Below are positions 37,201-64,000 of a stretch of 64,000 bases of DNA, piece after piece. The position numbers and the translations under genes are program-made. Under the pieces are notes generated by a model. The model made no database searches, was not told where the DNA came from, and saw only the letters and a list, made by a program, of their open reading frames with translations. The stretch's first letter is position 1. Every line of letters starts with the position of its first letter. Source of the stretch: Misgurnus anguillicaudatus (Eukaryota > Chordata > Actinopteri > Cypriniformes > Cobitidae); NCBI RefSeq assembly GCF_027580225.2, contig NC_073361.2:18981001-19045000 (forward strand), written 5' to 3'.

Positions 37201-40200
37201 AGGACCGACCCGGACCAGACTGACCATTTAAAATATAGACCCAGAACCATACGGGTGCTCTCAGTGAGGAAAGACCTCTAATGGTAAAACTCTGCTCAAG
37301 TTCAGAAACATGAAATGATACAATGTGACACTGTGAGCTTGCTTCGCGTCGCACTCAATTCATTGAGAAACAAAGAGCACGGAACGGACACTCAACGGGA
37401 GAGACACAACGTGCTTGCACGCAAAATGAAGCCAACTTGGATGCTATAAACACATATGCACATAAGCATATGCGACCATTTGCATTTTGGTCGCAGTGTA
37501 GTTCCCTGGCTGCTCAGTTACCTCAGTATGTGCTGCAGTTGATCCAGTTTGCCGCGCTGGATGATGAGTTTATGATGCGCTGGATGATGAGTTTATGACG
37601 CGTGCATCTTCACGGGCTCTCTCAACAAAACACGGGTCATCCAGTCAAGTTCAGAAAATTCGGAAATTCGTAAAGTGATTTTTTTTTCCTGGGCGGGTCG
37701 CAATTTATCTGGGCGGAATGCCCAGCAGAGCCTATGGGAAACACTGTATTTACTGCGCTATACTGCAGAGGGGGAGAAAAAAATCTAAAAAAATCGATTT
37801 TTTGAAAATGTGAATCGATTTGACCTACCAACTCGATTTTAAAATCAAATCGATTTTTTTCCCAGCCCTAGTAAGAACATAGTAAAATATTGAAAAACGG
37901 TGGTGTTTTCCTTTAGAGTCATGTTTGTAGTGAAGGTGTATAATTTGTAATGCACTGTAGGTTGCTGTGGATAAAACCAAATGCATAAATGCACACTAGT
38001 AAAGGCAAATTTAAAGAGGAAGACTATAACAGGACTTTAGGAGTAGGTGATTAAATGTAAATATATACACACAAAATCCATTATATCACACAAAAGAGAA
38101 GCAAGCGTGTGTGTGTGACACTGCAGTTGGACAGCTGCTGTCGCTTTCAACACTGGGTACATAACAATGAATACCAAACAGACAAGGTTAACATAATGCC
38201 TGTCCTCTGTGCCACCGCTGAGAGATTGGCAGACACCTTGAAAATGAATGAATAAATGGATGAATTTTCTTCAGTTTCTAAAACATTAAATGTCACTGTA
38301 TTTGTCGAGTTACGATTACTATCCCCTGATTGGATGAATCGCACAGTTTAGAGCTTGAGAAAAAAAAATCCTGTTGTTAATCTCAGGAGAGGGGCGTTTA
38401 TGTATTGCTGTTACTATAAAAGTAAGTATTTGTCTATTGTAAGTAACCATTTGTTTCTACACAGATCCCAGCGGTCATTCTTTCCTTTCACAGTCTCGGC
38501 ATAACCAGAGAGCAGCGAGACCGGCAATCAGGAAGATGGACATCTCTGACGTACGTTTAAGAGAATTATGGCCCCACTTCAGATGTATAAAGTCATTACT
38601 GCCTACACAGGGACATACAATGCAAGGCAGCATGGGATCTCATATGTAATGTGATTGCTTTACATATGCTCGCTACACACAGTTTGATGCTGGCATGTTG
38701 CTAAGTGACAAAGCAATATGATTTATTTATTCATTAATCTAACAGTCAGCATGAGGAGGTTGGTATAGACATCCATCACCACTCTCCCGTGACCGTTTTT
38801 GCAGCATCCCATTGCCTAAAAATAAATTCTGAGCTCGAAGACCTCCCCATGGGCACCATGCCAAATATGCTTTATTTTCATATCTGCAAATTTGTGAAAT
38901 AATAAGCAGCCGGTTGTTGTCGCAAATAAGCCCCAACACTGTGATCAGGACCCAGTAATGATGCCGTAGTCGAGCAGAGCTATAGTATTTTGATACTGAA
39001 ATATTCGCAATGTCCCGGCTTTACATCTCAAACATTTTCTTCTTACAAACCGAGATCAGAAGAGAGAGTTCTGATGAAGGACTTTTTTGTTTGTGTCTGT
39101 AGGATATGAGGCGGTACATTCGACCTGACAGTGGACCTGACAGCCAGTCTGTTCACTCGCTGACCAGTACAGAAATAGAGAGGGTGAGGGAACGCGTGAA
39201 GAACAAGATGACATCGTTGAATAACATGAAAGAAACTGAGAGTCTACATGACTGGAGATCAGGTCAGGATTTCTACATTTGAAAGGAAATGGGGTTGGTT
39301 ATCAGCCAGACATTTGTATTAAAATAAAGTCTAGACTATATTACAGTTTATTCTTACCTTAGACCTAAAGAGATATAATATACATTTTTGGGTTAACTGT
39401 CATCATTTAATCCTTTGCTCAAAATATATTCCTTTGTAATCAGAAGTAACCAAACCATTTTTTGAGCACCTTTAACTTCTATAGTAGTATTTTTCCTACT
39501 ATGAAAGTCTATAGTGTTTGTGTTTCGTACTTCATTACAAATATCTTCCTTGGTGTTTAGCAGAACAAAGAATATGTATACAAGTTTGTAGCAACATGAG
39601 GGTGATATAATGATAAAATCATTTTTATTTCTGGGTGAACTATCACTATAAGACGGAAAGAGGAGGTCGTGTTAACTTGACATTTATAGGCAGGTACATT
39701 TAAAACCAGACATTCTGAGAACGTATTTGTGTGTTCAGATATTTCTTAGTGACATGCTAATAAGATGTAAATAAAAAAAAATTCACAGAACTCATAGACC
39801 AATTGAGAAGCTAGGTTTTCCTTTTATCCTGTATTATTCTGGAAACTTGGTTAAAAATCTCTTGCCATTTTTGTGTGCGTTATATATTAGACCATGGGTT
39901 TTCAAACTTTTGTCTGCCGAACCTCCTTGACATAAAATCTCAGGGGGTACTTCAATTAAATGATTTAAGTAAATATTTTAGCTTAATGTTTAACTTTAAA
40001 ACTCAAAAAACCTTCAAAAAAATTTTTATCAGTAGTATCTTGTTGTTATTACCCGTTATACCGCTGGCTGTTGAATGCTTTATTCTGATTGGTTGAAATG
40101 TTCCACGGGTATGCATTATTTTTCGATAAACACACACTTCACATGTCAAATGTCTTAAAGTAACCACCAGGACAATGTTTGTGGTATCCGTGGTATAAGC

Positions 40201-42095
40201 AATGCAAAATAATTGACTCCAGTCCTTTGAATTATTTGAAAATAATCCACACCCACAGTGTAACGGCACTCCTCTTCGTGTAGTTCTGCATAACCACATT
40301 AGGGTGGTCCTTATTTTAAAAGTTCATGCTTTCACCCCACCAATATGTTTGAATAAATAAATAAAAAAATTATTTCATTATTAATTAATATTTAGAGGTT
40401 GCTCAACACCTTTGAAGTTTAACACATTCGAGTATTATGTGAAACTTTGTGCTAGCATGTATAATTGTTTAATAATATACACTCACTTAAAGGATTATTA
40501 GGAACACCATACTAATACTGAGTTTGACCCCCTTTCACCTTCAGAACTGCCTTAATTCTACATGGCATTGATTCAACGAGGTGCTGAAAGCATTCTTTAG
40601 AAATGTTGGCCCATATTGATAGGATAGCATCTTGCAGTTGATGGAGATTTATGGGATGCACATCCAGGGCACAAAGTTCCCGTCATGTTCAAGAAACCAA
40701 TTTAAAATGATTCGAGCTTTGTGACATGGTGCATTATCCTGCTGGAAGTAGCCATCAGAGAATGGGTACATGATGGTCATAAAGGGATGGACATGGTCAG
40801 AAACAATGCTCAGGTAGGCCGTGGCAATTGGCCCAATTTTCCTATTTGTAGTGTAGATGAGTGGTACCCGGTGGGGTCTTCTGCTGTTGTAGCCCATCCG
40901 CCTCAAGGTTGTGCGTGTTGTGGCTTCACAAATGCTTTGCTGCATACCTCGGTTGTAAAGAGTGGTTATTGCAGTCAAAGTTGCTCTTCTATCAGCTTGA
41001 ATCAGTCGGCACATTCTCCTCTGAACTCTAGCATCAACAAGGCATTTTCGCCCACAGGACTGATGCATACTGGATGTTTTTCCCTTTTTACACCATTCTT
41101 TGTAAACCCTAGAATTGGTTGTGCATGAAAATCCCAGTTACTGAGCAGATTGTGAAATACTCAGACCGGCCCGTCTGGCACCAAGAGCCATGCCACGCTT
41201 CAAATTGCTTAAATTACCTTTCTTTTCCATTCTGACATTCAGTTTGGAGTTCAGGAGATTGTCTTGACCAGGACCACACCCCTAAATGCATTAAAGCAAC
41301 TGCATGTGATTGGTTGATTAGATAATTACATTAATTAGAAATTGAACAGGTGTTCCTAATAATCCTTTAGGTGAGTGTATACTTGTGTTTCCCTCCAAGA
41401 AGCAAGTTTTATGTGTGTTGTGCGTTTTTAAATGATATAGTTTTTGCAAAAATATGTGATTGGAAAAATTCGCAACCTCTAGATATTGTAGGAACAATTC
41501 AACAAAACAATTGACCCATTTATAAGGACCATTCTAGTATGCATTATTTTCAAATAATTCAATGTTTTGAACCTTCATCTAATAATTTTATTTTATTGGT
41601 AAATAAAACATTTGTCAATTTTGCATGAGCTCTCAGTTTTCTGATATTGTGCAAGTCAAATGACATGCGATTAAACGCACAAAATATATTTGGTAAGTTT
41701 TTACTTTAAATTCTATATTTTAATTATATTAATTGTAATTATTCTTTTTTTATACCATTTTCCCCTAAACCATGCTTCACACGCCCCAAGGGAAACCCTG
41801 TCTTAGAAAATCTGTTATTGGTTTGTAGGTTTTGCAGGTTAAAGTAATAAAAGTTGTCAACTTAAATCTTTTGTGCCGTCTACTAGGTGATGCTTCAGGT
41901 GATGAAGGGGAGGAGCTTTGGCCACAGATTCCGCCTCCAGACCACAGGCGGGTTTCCATTGACACAATTGCCACAGAGTCCTGGTTACGGCCCAGCTCCT
42001 CAGATACAGTAAAGAGATTTATAGGAGGTCGCAGGCCATCCAGCCGAAACCATACGAGTCAGGATTGGGAAGGGCCGTCTACCTACCATGGCTAA
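19184..42095 (+). CDS. cspp1: Centrosome and spindle pole associated protein 1 (CSPP1), complete, 28 coding exons
   Basis: Known role: microtubule-binding protein of centrosome, spindle poles and ciliary axoneme/transition zone; human mutations cause Joubert-type ciliopathy. Exons: 19184-19258, 19363-19447, 19618-19721, 19874-19954, 20927-21022, 21115-21422, 23691-23770, 23853-23949, 24036-24093, 24734-25083, 25193-25311, 25467-25542, 26443-26584, 28681-28828, 28953-29039, 29286-29407, 29500-29649, 32005-32148, 32232-32339, 32476-32542, 32633-32759, 34387-34526, 35046-35180, 35482-35525, 35681-35738, 38465-38550, 39103-39262, 41887-42095. Sum 3456 nt, i.e. 1151 aa plus stop, close to the long human isoform. 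Landmarks: PYMEMK (exon 1), [14 protein letters not shown] (3), [10 protein letters not shown] (5), [14 protein letters not shown] (10), [15 protein letters not shown] (11), SYQEALKQQ (13), [13 protein letters not shown] (14), [12 protein letters not shown] (17), [13 protein letters not shown] (20), [13 protein letters not shown] (23), [17 protein letters not shown] (28). Residues about 660-775 are charged coiled coil. An in-frame TGA precedes the chosen ATG. Confidence 0.96.
20071..20712. mobile_element. TTAA MITE, family AGGGACACTCCAC, copy 1
   Basis: Ends AGGGACATTCTACTTTTTTT / AAAAAAGTGGAGTGTCCCT, right flank TTAA (left CTAA, one change). Long inverted arms with an internal palindrome. 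It lies in cspp1 intron 4. Confidence 0.8.
21551..21702. mobile_element. CTGTCAC...GTGACAG element, copy 2
   Basis: Begins CTGTCACTGG and ends CCCAGTGACAG, with the internal ggtaccaatatgtaccttttgaggtacta phrase shared with 10179-10335. Confidence 0.6.
21711..23690. other. cspp1 intron 6
   Basis: AT-rich. Apart from the partial element at 22525-22660 I see no exon or element with paired ends. Confidence 0.35.
22525..22660. mobile_element. CTGTCAC-family element, partial copy
   Basis: Inverse-orientation phrases (agtaccaaagagag, agtacctcaaagata, ggtactgccttagtaacagct) of the same family. The left end is not clear. Confidence 0.45.
25561..25620. repeat. Perfect 30-bp tandem duplication
   Basis: ttactgttgtttgtgaattc plus atcactttct occurs twice head to tail, immediately after cspp1 exon 12. 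Identical copies imply a recent duplication. Confidence 0.95.
26886..28034. mobile_element. DNA element with AGTGTTGGGGTAACG ends, interrupted
   Basis: Left end AGTGTTGGGGTAACGCATTAC, right end AGTAACTTTCCTCAACACT. The body is rich in taatgcaattactttt phrases. It is split by a TTAA MITE at 27307-27989 and lies in cspp1 intron 13. Confidence 0.6.
27307..27989. mobile_element. TTAA MITE, family AGGTATAG
   Basis: Ends AGGTATAGTGGAAGATTTTC / GAAAATCTTCTGCTATACCT, with TTAA at 27303-27306 and 27990-27993. It is 683 bp and GC-richer than its host. Open frames inside are not recognisable proteins. Confidence 0.8.
29663..30578. mobile_element. DNA element with GGGTGATTCTCACGAAA ends
   Basis: Ends GGGTGATTCTCACGAAA / TTTTCGTGAGAATCACCC, flanked by TAAT on both sides. 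It is 916 bp, AT-rich and non-coding. It begins 13 bp downstream of the cspp1 exon 17 donor. Confidence 0.75.
30690..31075. mobile_element. Fragment of the GTGACCC...GGGTCAC element family
   Basis: The right end (accggttttgtggtcccgggtcac) and internal phrases (aaaaatcgt-type, cttatatgtgcgtgatgt) match the family seen more completely at 48547-50527. The left end is lost. Confidence 0.5.
31123..31943. mobile_element. TTAA MITE with GATAGTTCACCC ends, long palindrome
   Basis: Ends ATGGATAGTTCACCCAAAAATG / TTTTTGGGTGAACTATCCCT, with TTAA at 31119-31122 and 31944-31947. The arms at 31300-31480 and 31590-31770 are near-perfect inverses. Relatives: 47313-47683, 58118-58643 and single ends near 34590, 39640 and 56590. 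Confidence 0.85.
32809..34296. mobile_element. TTAA MITE, family AGGGACACTCCAC, copy 2 (interrupted)
   Basis: Ends AGGGACACTCCACTTTTTT / AAAAAAGTGGAGTGTCCCT, TTAA at 32805-32808 and 34297-34300. It carries an inserted element at 32929-33696. It lies in cspp1 intron 21. Confidence 0.85.
32929..33696. mobile_element. Nested element with TGCTGCGTTTACACC ends and TTA duplication
   Basis: Ends TGCTGCGTTTACACCA / TGGTCTAAACGCAGCA, flanked by TTA (32926-32928, 33697-33699). The empty site is visible in the copy at 20071. It is CpG-rich and 768 bp. The 3-bp TTA duplication suggests PIF/Harbinger. Confidence 0.75.
35793..37912. mobile_element. TTAA MITE, family AGGAAAACACCACCG, copy 2 (interrupted)
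   Basis: TTAA at 35789-35792, right flank TTAG (one change). A hairpin occupies 36050-36215: the caaactaagtgctctt arm is found in both orientations. Split by a hAT-like element at 36377-37870. It lies in cspp1 intron 25. Confidence 0.8.
36377..37870. mobile_element. hAT-like element with exact 8-bp duplication GTAAGAAC
   Basis: Ends TAGGGCTGGGCGATTCG / CCCAGCCCTA with GTAAGAAC on both sides (36369-36376, 37871-37878). It is 1494 bp. Inner inverted aaatcgattttt arms; no recognisable transposase. Confidence 0.85.
37930..37995 (+). repeat. SINE 3' fragment
   Basis: gtaatgcactgtaggttgctgtggataaaa followed by aaatgcataaatgcac is the 3' module of the tRNA-derived SINE family also seen at 14687. 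Confidence 0.5.
38551..39102. other. cspp1 intron 26
   Basis: No exon or element with paired ends recognised. Confidence 0.35.
40480..41377 (-). mobile_element. Tc1-like transposon with internally deleted transposase
   Basis: Ends CACTCACTTAAAGGATTATT / AATAATCCTTTAGGTGAGTG, one mismatch, with TA on each side. The minus-strand frame 41068-40649 has Tc1-type N-terminal DNA-binding residues ([20 protein letters not shown]) and then jumps from [14 protein letters not shown] to the [13 protein letters not shown] catalytic region. The segment carrying the first catalytic Asp is missing. It is 898 bp against about 1.6 kb for complete relatives. It lies in cspp1 intron 27. Confidence 0.9.
41887..42095 (+). 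CDS. cspp1: cspp1 last coding exon
   Basis: Acceptor ctactag ends at 41886. The exon encodes [17 protein letters not shown], then the most conserved C-terminal motif ([19 protein letters not shown]) and ends in TYHG before TAA at 42093-42095. The 3'UTR has an AATAAA at 42431-42436. Confidence 0.95.
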
Positions 42096-42540
42096 TCTCT
42101 GTATACAGACACTAGCATTCTCACTACTATTTATTCCTTAAGGCCAAAGATCAACATTATTATTTGAGTTTCTCTGTGGTTTCTGGCATTTTATGTTGTT
42201 GTAAATGAGAGTACATATGATCTATGTTTTTTTTATTCAAAGTGTCCTTGCCAACAGAATGAAGCAGCGTTTAAGCATGAGCAGTAAAAACAATTTGGCT
42301 TTATTACAGAAACTGCATGGGTTTTAATTGTTTGATTGTTGTTGTTTTTATTACTTATTTTTTTAGTTTTAATGTAAATTTTAAGTGTATAGGTAATTAA
42401 AAAAGAAATATGGTACGCTTATGTCTTAATAATAAATATGAGTCATTTTTAAAGACTGTGTCTCTTTCAGCAGGGCATACTATAAGTTAAATCATAGTGA
42501 TTGTGTGATGATGATGATAATCAGCGACACATATAGAGTT
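42096..42540. other. Convergent 3' ends of cspp1 and arfgef1
   Basis: This holds the cspp1 3'UTR (to about 42460) and a gap of under 100 bp to the arfgef1 3' end. No transposon has entered it, unlike the introns on either side. Confidence 0.5.
42431..42436 (+). terminator. cspp1 poly(A) signal
   Basis: AATAAA about 335 bp after the cspp1 stop, followed by a T-rich stretch near 42445-42470. It is the only clear signal before the converging gene. Confidence 0.6.
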
Positions 42541-42551
42541 GTACAGATCAT

Positions 42552-42557
42552 TTTATT
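42552..42557 (-). terminator. arfgef1 poly(A) signal
   Basis: TTTATT on the plus strand (AATAAA on the minus) about 1.0 kb after the arfgef1 stop. The intervening 42558-43552 has no other open frame or repeat I recognise and is taken as 3'UTR. Confidence 0.55.
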
Positions 42558-43552
42558 TTCAAATAGAAAACTTTACAGGGCTGTACCGTTACAGTTCACC
42601 CTCGCTAACCAGGAATGCTTCAGGTCTTTCAGCCATCAACAGTTTTAAAGCGCAGCTATCATTAATTTCTATACAATACAACCCACCCCCAAAACCAAAG
42701 AGAAGATTTTAAATATATTAACTTCTTTTTTAAAAAATTGTACACGTAGAGTGAGCCTTAAACAGTGATTCAGATGCAGGTCACATTTAAGTTGCCCTCA
42801 ATTTCAAGATTCCAGTTTTCTTCCTTCCGAAGGATCCTAGTTGCTTTGATTTAATTAAAAAAGTGTCAGCGTATATAAAATGGAGTAATCGAACTAATCG
42901 GTTTACATCGTATTAGAAATCTCTAGCAGGACGGATATGGAGGGAAAGATGGCATAGTTCAATAATTTATCACAAAAGTAAAAATCTCCAGTGCATTTTG
43001 ATCCAGAAAACAAGTGCAGCAAATTCCGAAAAAAAAAAAAAAGATACGGAAAACAAATCCTAGTGTTGTGAGATTATATTACAAAGCTGGAATTCTGTAC
43101 AACTAGTTTCATCGAAGAGTTATACATGCTAATGTTAGCCATTAGCGGTGCAAACCAAACAAAAAAAAAGAAAAATCTGAATCACTTTAGATACACGTCA
43201 ACTACCCATTAACCGTTCGCTTTTCCAAATAGCCATAATGCCAAGACAACTTTTGAAATACATTTGGACCTCAAAGGTCAAGCATTTGAATAGCAATAGC
43301 GATATTCAGCATCCTTGTGATGTTTTAAATAATTTCATCATATTGTACAAGGCCAAGTCATTTGTCCAGTGGGTGGGACGCAGATTCTCATCTGGGATTG
43401 GTTGGTTACTCAAAGCGGGCCTGGAATAGGCAGGCGGAGTTTAATATTAGTACCATTATACTCTTTTTATAGATCTCCTCGTTGGTATCACATCCTACAG
43501 TTTTTCAGATAAAATGGGACCTTGTGGTGTTCACAGACAGACAGCGCCGCCC

Positions 43553-63498
<19,946 letters not shown>

Positions 63499-64000
63499 CT
63501 GATGGAGAGAGTGCACAAAACGTTAAAGTCCCACTGTGGAGAAAATCAGGTTTATATTGATGTTTATATGTCTAAGTGGTGTTTTTAATGTGTTTTAAGA
63601 CAAGCCAGTAGCATCTATTTCAGTGGTTTTCAAACCCTGGGAAATTAAAAACTGGGTCGCTAGAAAGATTTCAGAAAAATGTTACTAAAATAATTTATTT
63701 AATTTTATTATAAAAACAATAATAACAACACACTTTAATAAAAGCACAGTAATTTTTTTTTTAAAATACACTAAATAAAAAAATACTCATGCGCTTGCGC
63801 AGCTTACTGTATTAAATTGCACGCGGGGTCACAGACATTTTTTCCCCTTGAAATGATGCAAGGGGAAATAACAACTCCTAAATAAAAATAAAAAGGTCTT
63901 TGGTCTGATTTTAAAATATATATATTTTAAATGTATTTAACTGGTTTGTCGATAGTGAGCACAGAAATGTTTGGATGTTTGCTAAGCATAGCGCCACCGC
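63499..64000. other. arfgef1 intron upstream of the Sec7 exons
   Basis: No further arfgef1 exon seen. A phrase typical of decayed hAT elements (cagtggttttcaaaccctggg) begins near 63620. Confidence 0.4.

Noticed and set aside
40721..41128. Plus-strand 135-codon open frame
   Set aside because: Antisense to the Tc1-like transposase remnant on the other strand.

Overview
The window is vertebrate nuclear DNA, most likely from a cyprinid-type teleost. Spliced genes with GT-AG introns carry close orthologues of vertebrate proteins, and the introns are packed with short DNA transposons, tRNA-derived SINE pieces and microsatellites typical of carp-like fish. The species assignment is inference. There is no bacterial, plasmid or CRISPR content.

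Three protein-coding genes fill the window. (1) relch (KIAA1468; Rab11-binding, LisH and HEAT protein) is on the minus strand. Its start codon is at 17221 and seven 5' exons reach down to 213; the 3' half lies outside. (2) cspp1 (centrosome and spindle pole associated protein 1) is on the plus strand and complete: 28 coding exons, 19184-42095, 1151 codons plus stop. (3) arfgef1 (BIG1, Arf guanine nucleotide exchange factor) is on the minus strand. Its last 26 coding exons (63498 down to 43553) are present, from just before the Sec7 domain to the stop; the 5' part lies beyond 64000. Exon phases were checked by hand. They are consistent through all of cspp1 and the visible part of arfgef1, and fail at one place in relch (exon 4).

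relch and cspp1 are divergent, with about 2 kb between their start codons. That interval holds a GC-rich relch promoter side, a compound (GT)n-(CTAT)n microsatellite and an RFX X-box-like site about 190 bp upstream of the cspp1 ATG. cspp1 and arfgef1 are convergent, with poly(A) signals about 120 bp apart. The cspp1-arfgef1 tail-to-tail pair is also the arrangement on human chromosome 8q13, so this part looks like conserved synteny. All three proteins serve membrane traffic or centrosome/cilium biology, but nothing here shows co-regulation beyond position.

Nearly all remaining sequence is introns built from nested non-autonomous DNA transposons. Many families are flanked by TTAA. Several hAT-like insertions keep exact 8-bp target duplications, and there are Tc1/mariner remnants, one LINE reverse-transcriptase fragment and SINE pieces. 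I found no undescribed multi-gene system. The observations most worth checking are an apparent one-base frameshift in relch exon 4 with a possible compensating splice donor, three introns that require GC donors, a transposon-internal tandem array in arfgef1 introns, the deep transposon nests, and the X-box upstream of cspp1.
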